Below are positions 1 to 10,800 of a stretch of DNA of 64,000 bases, piece after piece. The stretch is from Prosapia bicincta. Lineage: Eukaryota; Arthropoda; Insecta; Hemiptera; Cercopidae. Each line of letters begins with the position of its first letter. Position 1 is the first letter of the stretch. The stretch is from NCBI GenBank assembly GCA_036971475.1, contig JBAIZL010000005.1:63001155-63065154 (forward strand). Direction: 5' to 3'. A program made the translations under genes and the position numbers. Below the pieces are notes generated by a model, which had not been told where the DNA came from, did no database searches, and saw only the letters and a list, made by a program, of their open reading frames with translations.

Positions 1-750
1 TAGGATCAAAGAACATGTTACTATTTTGATGAAATCAGAGGAATACATCAAAGGAATATAAAAGGTCATGTTATGCTGTGACTGGTCCTTACAAACTGTC
101 ATGCCATGAGTTGTCATCTACTATGAAACCACAACGTTTAGAGAATTTTTTTTTTCAAAATAATTCTCCCTTCATTCAGTCCTAAACCTGTTTCTAGTGT
201 TTTTTTTTTCATCTCTGGCAAGAGGTTGAACAGTAGGATCGAAGAACATCTGACTATTTGGTTGAAATCAAAGGAATACACTAAAGTAATATGAAAAATT
301 ATGTTGTGCTATGACTGGTGGTTACAAACTATTATGTCATGAGTTGTCATCTACTATGAAACCACAACCTTTAGAGATTTTTTGTTGGAAACAATTCTCC
401 CTTCATTCAGTCCTGAACCTATTCCTAGTGATTTTTTTCATTTCTGGCAAGAGGGTCAACAGTAGGAGCAAAGAACATGTTACTATTTGGTTGACATTAC
501 AGGAATATTACAGAGGATTATAAAGCATATGTTATGATGTGACTGGTGCTTATAAACTGTCACACCAATGGTTGTCATCTACTATGAACGCTACAAGGTT
601 GAGAGAATTTTCTATGGGAAATAATCCACTTTCATCTCGTCCTAAACCTAACCCTAGAGATTTCAATCACCTGAAATATAACCTCTCGCAAGAGTTCCAA
701 CAGCAATATCTAGGAACATATTACTAATAGCAACAAATTAGAAGAATACA
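1..750. repeat. Satellite-like tandem repeat, about 230-bp unit
   Basis: Three successive units start at 1, 234 and 463, each opening with TAGGA followed by a CAAAGAACAT-type motif. They share internal landmarks: a GTGACTGGT motif, GTTGTCATCTACTATGAA, and a GGCAAGAGG-type motif near the end. Unit lengths are about 233, 229 and 240 bases. A partial, diverged fourth unit starts near 708. Units 1 and 2 are close and unit 3 is more diverged. The short open frames inside are by-products of the repeat. The array may continue to the left of the window. Confidence 0.85.
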
Positions 751-799
751 AGTTAATTATAATAATTGACCCTTTTTTGAAAAAAATCCAATTAGAATT

Positions 800-857
800 C
801 TTGTTTATCTGAATAGAGCCCAGTTACAATTTATTCGGATAATTGGAATTCTACTGT
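800..857. repeat. Possible pogo/Tigger-type end remnant
   Basis: The stretch ending TTATTCGGATAATTGGAATT followed by CTACTGTA resembles a pogo/Tigger terminal repeat, which typically begins CAGTA and contains an ATTATCCG-like core. Only one clear end is visible, so this is at most a relic. Confidence 0.35.
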
Positions 858-1209
858 AATAAATTAAGACTTTTTCCTATGCTCCAAGGCGATTACTCTT
901 GACCATTGGAACCATAACTCAATAACAAGCATCTATCAAGACTAAACTTTCTACAAAAAACATTGACATAGCTCAGTTCACTCATGTCACATCAGTCTAC
1001 TTGCTTGTACACCTAATGCGGGACACACACCTCTCAACTATGGTTAGTTTCAATATAGTTCTCCACACCTTTTGGAAACCTTCCACACCCTCTAGTTTAA
1101 GAACCCAGGTTTCAAAGTGAAAAGATAATTGTTTTTTTTTTTCGTAGTTATAACCAGTAAAATGGAACAACTTTATGAATATATCATGTATCATTGTTTT
1201 TAATTAATA

Positions 1210-1885
1210 CCATGGTTGACTTCAATAGGAGGTTGGGAATTACGCTTTCTTCAATCCACTTTCAAAAATTTGTGAAGTTCATGTTTCCGTGGTAATCTCC
1301 TGTGGATAAGGCAGCTTGGAAAACCAGTCCTGCCTCCTTTAAAACCCATCTTCAGAGCCTAGATGAACGACTATTAAATGTTTTGAAGTACTCTCTTCCA
1401 ACGACACTCCCGTTACATCATCTAGATGAACCTACCTTTCACAATGTCCGACCTCTCTATTATTATTTTATGTTTATTGTTGCACTTTTCCACTTAAACC
1501 CCATCTTATACACGACTCTTCTTAATGATCTTTCGCTCCATTCAAAATTAATTTTCTTTCTTAAAACTGGTAAGATAATTCCTATAGTCGGAACTGTGTT
1601 TTTGTTAACGTAAAAGACCTGTATTACGTCTAAAATTACACGGCGATCGAATGAGTCCACTACACAATTGTGATGGTATAATTGTTTGTTTTTTACATAA
1701 GAGTTTTTAATTTATCTTTGCTTCTGTTTTTATCCTCTCTTCTGATGCGTTTTATGGTAGACTGAGACACATTACAGTACTGGGAGGCTTGTAAAGTGTG
1801 GTCGCACACTTTAATTACGTTTCTATCATTTTCCATTCACTGCTGTAAATAGTCTTTCTTTTTTTCGAGCGCTACTCATCATGTA
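1210..1885 (-). pseudogene. Decayed DDE-superfamily transposase (IS630/Tc1-like type)
   Basis: Read on the minus strand from about 1885 to 1210, fragments in several frames match the layout of a DDE transposase common in arthropod genomes. An N-terminal helix-turn-helix-like part comes first. A segment at 1660-1463 follows, containing FDRRVILDVIQVFY and later SLRRVVYKMGFKWK. Then comes a catalytic-domain relic with GFKGGRTGF, and a part resembling GDYHG-MNF-NFLKW-EE-IPNL when frames are combined. Stops and frameshifts interrupt it and the final catalytic part is lost. I cannot name the family precisely. Terminal repeats were not found. Confidence 0.6.
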
Positions 1886-1989
1886 CAGGATAAACTGTAC
1901 CAAAAATCTTAACAAATTAGAAAAACTGCCAAATAACAAAACTATCTATTTACTAAAACATAACTACTATAAAACTACCGTCCCGTTAG

Positions 1990-3600
1990 ATTATGTTTGA
2001 AGGTCTGGAATACATCGACAGAGCATGCGCAGAATGGAAAACCGAGCGTGACTCATTTATACATCAGAGCTTTTCTCGTGGGTTAGTGACAGTACAATAT
2101 CTTGATTTATACAAATGTTTTTTTCCATTATTGAACCTCATTTCCCTAAAATATCGTTTCTTCAATGACCTATCTAACAACTTTAAGATGATATCTTAAG
2201 CAGAGTTGTTAAAATTGATTTTTATATTCTTCGTAACAGCTCCTTCACCACAATTAAAACTTTCATTAAATTACTTCTTCTCTTTCTATAAACTCACATA
2301 AAACATGTGATGTGTTCATTTATCAAATATGGAATATGATTCATTTATCTCCAGATAAATAAATAATCATAGCATTTGCCTTTTTCTGCCCTAAATATGT
2401 GTACCACTTACAGTTTGTTTGCATATATCTTTGAATGTCTTAGCCACTTTGTTTTCCACATCTTTCTTGCAAAAACCCGATGGCGATTTCCTGGTGCAGT
2501 TGAAAAGGTTTTGTCTCAATAAGTTTTTAGAATTTACTTTATTACAAGTTTATGCAAGTTGTGTTATTCAAAGTTTAAACTTGAGAATAAAAATTCCTAA
2601 TTGTTGTTAACAAATGACACTTAAAAGACATGGTTCACTGCAGTTTCCTTTAGTAAATATTTAAATGATTTTATTATATTTAATTTTGAAATTTATACAG
2701 CATTTTTTTATGCAGCAAATTATAATGTATAAAATAAATATTTTTTCATCTACTAACTGATTAAATATTTGTAGAACGTTGATCAAACAGAAAAGTCTGT
2801 GATGTATTTAATAAAATTTAAATAATTTTAAATTTATTTCATCTTATTGAGGTAGTTGAAACATTCTTGTTTTGAAATTAAATTCTGTCATAATTATTAT
2901 TTTTCTTTTATATGTTTTTGTTATCAAAAGCAGTTAGTAAATCAGAAAGTAATGCTGTTTTTTTTTTTTTTAATTGGAAATTGTGTTTTTAATTATAACT
3001 GATTTTGCATGAAGTTCTCTTTTCTAATTTATTATTAGAAATTGGCTTTAAAATAGTTACTAGCCAAGTTTAAACATTTCAGTACAATAATTTTTTTTTA
3101 ATAATTAAATTCTGCATAGAAAATCAGTTTAGTTTTATAGTTTTTAGGTAAATATATTTTAGACACAAACTTCTAAATCGTTGCTACACACAAGCTCCAG
3201 TTTCCTGATCTTTTTCAGTATTCAGTATAACATTGTTCAAGTAGTATATTATATAGTCTTTTTAACTAAGAGATAGTTTTGTTTTAAAGTTATTACACAG
3301 TGATATTTTTTACATTTTACTCATTTGTTTTATCATCTTGTCTGATGTTTGTTTACAGTATTATGTTTTATTAGATAGCAAAATGGAACAAGATAATTTA
3401 TATGAGATTCAAAGGTAGATAAATATATAGATAGGTTATTCAACTACTGGCATTGTGAATTTGTTATCAATTTAAATGATTCTACAGTAAATATGAAGGT
3501 AATTAATGAATCATCTTTAAAATATTTTTAAAATAGAGACAAACAAGAAACTGAGCAGAAAAAATGTTCCTGCTTGATTTACTTTATTTTAAAGATTTTC
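1990..3600. other. AT-rich sequence without recognisable genes
   Basis: This stretch is mostly A/T homopolymer-rich sequence. The open frames at 1993-2199 and 2419-2610 match no family I recognise and have no coding-like features. Nothing else is seen. Confidence 0.6.
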
Positions 3601-3989
3601 TTTAATAATTGTAGCCATAGACTGACAGACTTGCCTAATGGCAGTAATCCAAAACTGCAATCTCTTGGAAATAAATAAATAGACACATAAAAACCTATCA
3701 CACTATTGAAATATTTCGATCAAAAATGATCTTTGTCAATCAAAAAAGAGAAAAAGTAAATACTGAAGTGAACCACAGATGTGTATAAATATCCAAATGT
3801 CCCAGATTCACATATTTGTAGTTTATGATATAGTGCTATATGTGATTTGTATAAATATTGATTATTTGAAACTAGATATTAATAGTCTGTCAGAAGGAAG
3901 GTAAATGGAGTTTATCAAAATGGTAGAAGTTACGGGGAAGGTACGAGCTCGTAAAAGGAGCTTTATCTGATGTTGAGGTTAGGTGGTTC

Positions 3990-4301
3990 TCAAGATTTGT
4001 TGTACCACTGGTATGATAACTCCCATCTTCTCATTTCTGAAGGGTTGCAATCAGGAGGGAGGGCCTTAATTATTTTGGTGGTGTAACAATCATTGAAAGA
4101 TATGATGTTGTGACTAGCAGCGTGTTGAGCGGTTGGCCTGTCTATGTTCATGGTTCCAACATCATGTCTGTGTTCATTCATTCTGATATTCAGACCATCC
4201 GTGGTAAGGCTAATGTACTGTGCCAGGCAAAATTTACATTGCAATTGGTATATTACATTTTTGGATGTACAAGTATGATGACCCTGAATCTTGAAGTCCA
4301 C
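3990..4301 (-). pseudogene. Penelope-like element, C-terminal GIY-YIG region fragment
   Basis: The predicted 103-residue peptide begins near a VIYQLQCKFC motif followed by AQYISLT and a MNEHRHD motif. This is the arrangement of a PLE-type GIY-YIG endonuclease C-terminus: Y-L-C-C, then Y-G/S-T, then R-x-EH. It continues to a SYQWYNKS end. It closely resembles the C-terminal part of the PLE relic at 60.0-60.3 kb (CKFCSAQYICLS, MNGHRHD), so both belong to one family. The reverse transcriptase part is absent. I infer a dead 5'-truncated copy. Confidence 0.75.
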
Positions 4302-4451
4302 ATTGGTTGCTAGGCTATGGAAACTATTTGTTGGGATGTGTATTGGACATGTCTTGCAATAGTTTTGGACTATTGCTATTAGGTAAGTCTGTCAGTCTCC
4401 TTTCTAGTCCAAAAATTCCTAAATAAGCTTTAAGCTCTACTAGAACTAACC

Positions 4452-4453
<2 letters not shown>

Positions 4454-4516
<63 letters not shown>
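4454..4516. repeat. (AT)n microsatellite
   Basis: Pure alternating AT, directly after a CTACTAGAACTAACCTAA end module of the PLE family. Confidence 0.95.
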
Positions 4517-4519
<3 letters not shown>

Positions 4520-4581
4520 GTTGATATATTACTATTGTAAATAACTTTTATCCACCACTAAGTGCAATAATTTTACCTTGT

Positions 4582-4623
4582 GTGATGAGGCACCTTTCGG
4601 TCACTTGACCATTGTCGAATCAC
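4582..4623 (-). ncRNA. Hammerhead-ribozyme-like module (core decayed)
   Basis: Read on the minus strand: a GTGAT outer stem strand, then an 8-base core TCGACAAT, the hairpin GGTCA-AG-TGACC, then GAAA, a tiny stem GG-TG-CC ending in T, then C, then ATCAC pairing with the outer GTGAT. The order fits stem I, core, stem II, GAAA, stem III, UH cleavage site, stem I of a type I hammerhead. The core differs from the canonical CUGANGA at several positions, so activity is doubtful. Confidence 0.5.
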
Positions 4624-4628
4624 TGTGA

Positions 4629-4670
4629 GTGATTAGACAATGGTAAAGTGACCGAAAGATGCCTCATCAC
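4629..4670 (+). ncRNA. Hammerhead-ribozyme-like module, mirror copy (core decayed)
   Basis: This is the other arm of the foldback: outer stem GTGAT/ATCAC, a TAGACAAT core, an imperfect hairpin GGTAAAGTGACC, then GAAA and GATGCCT-C. It is more decayed than its partner at 4582-4623. Confidence 0.45.
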
Positions 4671-4769
4671 ACAAGGTAAAGTCATTGCACTTAATGGTGG
4701 ATAAAATTACTTACAATAATAATATATTAACTTTATAAAGTCAGTGCAACGGAAAAACAATGGATAACG

Positions 4770-4771
<2 letters not shown>

Positions 4772-4838
<67 letters not shown>
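4772..4838. repeat. (TA)n microsatellite
   Basis: Pure alternating TA between the foldback on the left and a TTAGGTTAGTTTTGG end module on the right. Confidence 0.95.
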
Positions 4839-4840
<2 letters not shown>

Positions 4841-4871
4841 GGTTAGTTTTGGTTGGTAAAGATTATTTAGA

Positions 4872-4959
4872 TTTTTTGGACTAGGAGACTGACAGACTTA
4901 CCTTGGTAAGAGTCCACACTCTTACCAAGGTAAGTCTGTCAGTCTCCTAGTCCAAAAAA

Positions 4960-4960
<1 letters not shown>
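4872..4960. repeat. Short near-perfect hairpin of PLE end sequence
   Basis: TTTTTTGGACTAGGAGACTG and the bases after it, through ACCTTGGTAAGAGTCCA, are followed almost immediately by their reverse complement, giving arms of about 44 bases. The same sequence forms the outer part of the inverted repeats at 52.3-52.6 kb and 59.0-60.7 kb. Confidence 0.9.
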
Positions 4961-5030
<70 letters not shown>

Positions 5031-5562
5031 TTATTTATTTCCAAGAGATTGCAGTTTTGGACTATTGCCATTAGGTAAGTCTGTCAGTCTCCTATCTAGT
5101 CCAAACATTCTTAATTAAGCTTTAGGCTCTACTAGAACCAACATAATATCAGCTTGAACCATTCCCTGAATTATTATGATTTTAATAGCCTAGTCCATAC
5201 TAAAATTTTATCTAAACCTGAGAAAAAAAAACTGCACTGGAAATTGTATTAGGAAGAACAGTAGTAATCTTTGACCCTTTTTAAAACTGTTTTTTGAACA
5301 ATGTTTTTACTAAAAACTTTATACAAAAATGAATTGCTTTTAAATTTAACTCTGGAATGGTCTGATGATGGTATCTGAGATTCCAGTTATTTTAGAACTT
5401 CAGTTATATTGAGTATGACTCAGTTATGTACAAGAAGGAAAGGGAATAACTGTTCTCCAAATCAGACACTCGATTTATGATTTATCAGGCTTAGTGTCTA
5501 TAAAGAATTTTCAATAGAAAAATCTGTTTCTAGTATTAGAGCTTAGCTAGTGAGATCTATTC

Positions 5563-5766
5563 ACAAAGGTAAAAGTCAAAATAGTGAACTCAAAATCTCA
5601 CCAAAAATTAGTTCTTAATAAAAAAACGCACAAGTACCACTAGTAGTAGTAGCCAAGCACTGAGGAAGGTGACATCGTCGCCAAAACTAGTTTGTTGTGT
5701 GTTTGTTTATTACAAACTATTTTTTTGGTGAGATTTAGAGTTCACTATTTTGACTTTTACCTTTCT
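5563..5766. repeat. Foldback with central hammerhead-like module
   Basis: The arm at about 5566-5609 (GGTAAAAGTCAAAATAGTGA and on to CTCACCAAAAA) is repeated as its reverse complement at about 5719-5765. The loop of about 110 bases contains a short TAG run and the hammerhead-like module at 5656-5696. The architecture matches the other PLE-type foldbacks in the window. Confidence 0.75.
5656..5696 (+). ncRNA. Hammerhead-ribozyme-like module with a lost core G
   Basis: AGCA is followed by CTGAGGA (a match to CUGANGA), one extra A, the 6-bp hairpin GGTGAC-ATC-GTCGCC, then AAAA where GAAA is expected, then the palindrome ACTAGT, one T, and TGTT pairing with AGCA including a wobble. All helices are present, but the conserved G opening GAAA is A, so I expect this copy to be catalytically dead. 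Confidence 0.6.
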
Positions 5767-6300
5767 GTCTCTAGTACTTTATGCTGTGCAAGCCTTGATA
5801 TTTTTTTTTAGTTTATAAAAATAGAATTATCTACCATTATTGTTAATATCTTCATTTTATTTTTGTTCAAGGGTATAAAAAAAATATTCAACAAGTGAAG
5901 AGATGAGAAATGTTACCAAACAACAGGTCCAGATGATTTGTTGTGAGAGCCATTTTCTGTTGTAAAACATTCCTCTTTCTTTGATAGTCTTGCATTTTGA
6001 CAATGAGGAAATCATACTTGTTTGAGCTGAAACAGATACAGTAAAATTACTTGTTCAAATTTTTTACAAAAATTTTTTAGGTTGTAAGAAATTTTACGGT
6101 TTGTTAGGTTGTTTATTTGATGGTTATCAATGACATGTTTCATCAATTTCTTGGGGAATGCAATTATAAATCACCAATCCAACACAAATTCAGATAAAAG
6201 GAGAATAATTTCAAAAGACCTTAAATAAATTGTCCTGTAACAAAGAACATTTAAGAAAAGACTTTTCCTATGAAAATACCACAATTATCCTTATGACAAT

Positions 6301-6555
6301 TTAATGCTTTTGTCGGAACAACGAAACAGGTTTTATTTCACCAATTGCTAGTTTTTGTTTAAGAATTGTACCTATTGCTTTTGCACTTGCGTCTATATAA
6401 ATATAAATGGGTAAATTCAGATCAACAATAGTAACTATGGGCTGTGAGCACAAAAAACTGCTTCGTTTTATGAAGAGCTTTTTGGAAATCTTCAGAGCTG
6501 TTGAATTTTTTATTTTTTCAATGAATTTTGAAGTTGATCCAGCTTTATTATACAA
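6301..6555 (-). pseudogene. Ty3/gypsy retrotransposon RNase H fragment
   Basis: The peptide contains DLNLPIYIYIDASAKAIGTI followed by LKQK and IKPVS. This matches the start of the RNase H domain of Ty3/gypsy pol, where the first catalytic Asp lies in a YTDAS-type motif and is followed by G-G--L-Q. It lies in the same orientation as the RT fragment at 7170-7870 and would follow it in an intact pol. About 570 bases of PLE-like sequence on the other strand now separate them. Dead element. Confidence 0.75.
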
Positions 6556-6619
6556 TTAGCAACATAATTATTGTAATAGTTTACTAAGAACATTTCTTTC
6601 CTAAGAAAATTTAGAATAT

Positions 6620-7150
6620 GAACTAATTAAAACAACCGCAAACAACAACAAAATGGGCCACACTCACATACACAGGATACAACGTAAAAGGAATAACTAA
6701 AAAATAACAGTATTAATACAACTTACAAAAATACAGAAAAATAATCAATAAAATGAACCAACCAGAAAAAATATGTCCCTCACTTAATAACAGAATATAT
6801 AAAATCAACTGTCCAGACTGTAATAAATTATACTTTGGCGAAACAAAATAGAAATTAAAAGACAGTTATAAAAAGCACCTCAAGGCATACTTCAAACCAA
6901 ACATTTACAATTCAAACTTAGCCATGCATGCCATCAAAAACAACCATACATTCCCCACATTAGAAAACATACATCTAATTAAATAAAAATAAAAAAAGGC
7001 CTCAAAATGACAATCTGGGAATAGCTACAAATTTATGAACACAAAAATAATATCATAAACAAAAATACACAAATAAAATGAAAACACCATAAATTATTCA
7101 ACTTAAATAGACAAAATTAACCCCAATACAAACTAAAACTTACCTACAGT
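6620..7150 (+). pseudogene. Penelope-like GIY-YIG fragment inserted in gypsy pol
   Basis: On the + strand, NRIYKINCPDCNKLYFGETK is followed by a stop, then SYKKHLKAYF, then an AMHAIKNNHTF motif. This is the GIY-YIG endonuclease pattern of PLEs: IYK-C--C--YIG-T, Y-EH, then the H-TF region. The A-rich sense strand is like the other PLE copies. Several stops make it a relic. It lies between the RT and RNase H parts of a minus-strand gypsy relic, so it probably inserted there. Exact ends are uncertain. Confidence 0.7.
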
Positions 7151-7169
7151 GGATTGATCCGAAAATAGA

Positions 7170-7870
7170 AAAATACCTTTTTATAGAAATTAAATTATCC
7201 TTGATTGGTTTGATTGTGTTGTTCTGTATAATGTGGCCCAAGTATATCACGGAGTTGGCTGCAAATATACATTTAAAATATTTCAGTGTAAAACCTTCAA
7301 CACTACTAACTTTAGAAGCTGCGATAAGTGTTCTTCAAAAGTCTGAAACAATTAAAATTTTGTAAATATAGTTTACTGGAAAACTGTCTAGCTTATTATG
7401 TTTTTCTCTTATTATGCTGATCAAAATCCTTTGAAAAATTGTTGATAGTGTTTTTAGCCCAAATAGTAGACATAGTGTTCATAGTGGGTTTCTTGTGTCA
7501 CAAATGCTGTTTTATGTCTGTCTTGTATTCTCAAAGGAATTTCCCAAATTGCTGAGTATATTTGCAGTGTAGAAAATATTTTACAGTTTCTATCCTTTAA
7601 ATCTTTGATTAGTAGAAAAGGTTGTGACTGAGGGGTGATTATTTTATTGAGTTCTCTGAAATCTATACATGACCTTGATTTTCCCTTCTTTTTTGGATGC
7701 TAAGGTAACCGGGTAGCAAATGTACTGTATGATTCTTTCATAAATTTTTTGTTGAACAGCTCCGCTATTTGTTATTCTATCTCTTGCTTATCTCTAAACT
7801 TTCTGCTCTGATATATCGCCTTTCCTCCAAAAGTTTTCGATGAGGCCCTTGAGAGGTTGGAGACACCTGT
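7170..7870 (-). pseudogene. Ty3/gypsy retrotransposon reverse transcriptase fragment
   Basis: Minus-strand frames combine to a Ty3/gypsy RT. An N-terminal region gives ELFNKKFMKESYSTFATRL. Then come a KKKGKSR segment, CIDFRELNKIITPQSQPF, a STLQIYSAIWEIPLRI segment, KTAFVTQETH, and near 7250-7190 VIYLGHIIQNNTIKPI. Stops and frame changes occur throughout. Sequence between about 7870 and 8240 may hold more of pol but could not be assigned. LTRs were not identified. Confidence 0.75.
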
Positions 7871-7879
7871 TCTAACCCA

Positions 7880-10800
7880 TGGAGTGGATCAAATACTTGG
7901 CATTCAGTGTAATGAATAAATCCCTAAATTTCCTCTGATTACACTTGAGGGATTCTATTGGCTGATCAGTTTGGGGCATTTTCACTCATGCTATATATTT
8001 CTATCTTTATCTGTTAGAAATTTTTTTTTTAATTTTTGGGATGAAAACTTTGCCACACAATTCTGAATATATTGTGGCTGCTGTCCATGCTTTATTCTGA
8101 TTATGGTACACCACCGGATATTCGAATTCATTTTTAAATGTATTATGAGACAGATTTTCCTATCAAATGTAAAGAAAGAATGTGTTTCTCAGTGGAATTT
8201 ACCATATTGAGCGCTTCTTAACTTTTCCATAACTCGGATCATTTGCTTTTTTTTGAAGGCATTGTTCCTCAAGACAGTCACCTTCTATTAAAACTTGTTA
8301 CATCTACATTGCACAAAAAAGTACCATATTATTCTTTTGTTAATGATTTTAATTTGTTTAATAACTTATCTCTAACATTTGTACTAGGAGATAATTTCTC
8401 ACTGCTCTAATCCAACTTCCTATGGTAGTGCTCATATGGTTGTTAGTATAATACAGAGCCTTTTACTTAAGTCTCTGTTTTAGCTCCTTAAATAAATATA
8501 AAATAACCAATAGAATCACAAACTCAAGTAATAATAAATTACTGTTTACAACACAACAGTAAAATACAATTTACTGTTTACAACAGTAAATAATATAGTG
8601 TAATATAAATTCTAATACTTAAAATTTATTTTATCAAAAAAAGTTTTGTAAATTTCAAAATGAGGCCAGATCAAAGTTCTAATTTTAAAATTATGAAGCC
8701 ATACATTGCTGGCTTTAATTTCAAACAAACTGCTTTTTTAACATTTTTTATTTTTACACAAAGTTACATCAGAAAGTATATTTTTCTTTCTCTTCAGCCG
8801 TTGCTGAAAAAATCATTTGAACTCTCTCAGTTCCAACCCACTGGTCACCCAACTCACAATTTTTTTTAGATGAGCTTTCATTAACTTGAATAAACTTATA
8901 CAAAGATCAAAATTGATTTAGAGGTTTTTATAAAAATCAGTTACAATTTAAGTCCCAACATTGTCTGCTAGGATCAGTTGTTTTCAAAATCTCCTTTTTT
9001 AATTAATGAGTATTACGTAATACTTATTATTTAAGTAGCTGGTAACAATACTTATTATTTAGCGTAATCACAGATAACACTAAAATCTTCTATTACTTAG
9101 CATAAAAATGATATGTACTAGATGAAACCTAAACTGCAGAGAGACTAACATTGGAATTAAGAGAAGAGCATTGGGCAGTAAAATATTCAAAGCCACTTAA
9201 ACTATTTATGCTATTTATTCACAAGCATGTGCCGCAGAATACCTTATATACTATTTATGTATTAATAAGATAGTTTATTTATTTCTGTCCAAATATTCGA
9301 TTTAAAATAAGTGTTTTTCAAACTTCTTTGAATTAAGTGTTACTTTTTGAAGTAATTTTTGTTATACTACCTGTTATTGTGAAAAATATAGAACTATCAT
9401 TTTACATATTTTAAAAATCTTATTTTCCTATTACATTTTTTTTATCGTTTTAACCATGTGTCAAACGGATTAAAGTATAGCTTTATAATTCTGTATTTTA
9501 TAATAAATCATACAAAATTGTTTTGTTCTATTAGTTCTAAAATAAACAGGACAAGGGAAGAGTCCCCTTTAGATATCTTCTATAAACCAAAAGCGAAAAA
9601 TATTTGGGTAATTTTACATTTTAGGCACGACTTTGGATCTGAGGGAAGAAAGCAAAAAGCTCTGCATTAATATTTATCACAATCCTATTACCAACTCAAA
9701 CAATAAAAATTATATCTTACAACCTACAAAAATAAAAAGGAAGACAGTGGTTCTTGTTTTCAGTAACCATTGAAACTTCCGATTGATTACAAATAAAATA
9801 AAATGAAACACATTTTGCTATGTGCATCACTGTACTGATCAAAGGTAATGTACAGTTGCCATCTACACAGTGGCAGTGAATGGCTGTTAAATGGTCAGGA
9901 ATGGCTTAGCGCCTTAGTTTTATAATGTGAAAATCTCACAATGCTCTTATGCATTTTTTAAAAAAATCTCCCTGTTCGGTGTTTTTGTGAAGGTTGAAAA
10001 CTACACAATATGAAGAAAGCCAGGAAACAGGAGATTTTGTAGCGAATTATTACACAAAGTCCTTCCTTCAAATCATTCCTTAAAATGGCATAGTAATATT
10101 ATTAGTTAACCTATTTTGGAGTAACTACATTATATTGCAGTAAACTAATTGAACAAATTGAATTACATAATCAGTAATCAAAACTAAAAATGGTTCAATC
10201 TCTTGGTAAACCTAAGGGGTAATAAGACAGCAAACTTAGTATTTTTATATAAATCCTAGTAGAATACAATTTTGAACATAATTTTTCCGTATCTTTTTGA
10301 TACATACTGTCTGTAGATACTGTATTTTACACCATTGAAGAGACTAATTAATAATATTTGAAACTTTTCTTCATAACATGAAAATTTATAAATTGCCTCT
10401 AATTTTCATGCAGTAATAAAAAGTTATCTGCGTACATTTTTCACTTCAGGTGATTTTTCATCATATTGAAGGACATATAATATTGAAGAATATTTTATTT
10501 TTTAATAAAAGGTACTAAATTAAATTTTATATTAATAATTTATTAATGTTTGTTGTAGTAAAATAAATTTTTAAATTTTAGTTTTATAATAAAATACTCT
10601 CTCTAGTGTATATTAATAAAAAAAAATAGGTCATGTAGTTGTTGGCAATTTTAAATATTTCTTACAAAATATTTATTAATAATTCTTCATACACAATAAC
10701 AAATTTCCACCATAATTAATTTATTATTTTTAGAATTTTTAACATTGCCTAGTTTGATTTCTGATTCTCATTCAATTAAAATATTCTGGTATTTCATCTT

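Larger units (their letters stand above)
4527..4728. repeat. Foldback with two head-to-head hammerhead-like modules
   Basis: The arms are about 90-100 bases each (roughly 4527-4618 and 4624-4728). Both contain CCACTAAGTGCAAT-like and CCTTGTGTGATGAGGC-like motifs as reverse complements. The centre is only a few bases long. A diverged relative with a 300-bp interior lies at 56381-56863. Confidence 0.85.
3618..5105. mobile_element. Composite Penelope-like element cluster with inverted flanks and (AT)n tracts
   Basis: A minus-strand PLE coding fragment (3990-4301) is followed by repeated end modules. The left edge carries GACTGACAGACTTGCC and then CCAAAACTGCAATCTCTT. The right edge near 5040-5105 carries the reverse complement of both. 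A further copy of the same end sits at 4355-4415. Three long (AT)n tracts (4454-4516, 4772-4838, 4963-5027) separate the modules. Between the first two is a hammerhead-like foldback (4527-4728). Between the second and third is a short perfect hairpin (4872-4960). The region looks like nested or serial PLE insertions and derivatives. Confidence 0.7.

Noticed and set aside
2000..2200. Frame at 1993-2199 as a small gene
   Set aside because: No homology seen; the end is low-complexity AT-rich sequence, and it adjoins a transposase relic.
8660..9670. Search for upstream CRTC exons (14-3-3/SIK site region, CREB-binding domain)
   Set aside because: No frame with the expected Ser-rich phosphorylation motifs or CREB-binding helix was recognised.
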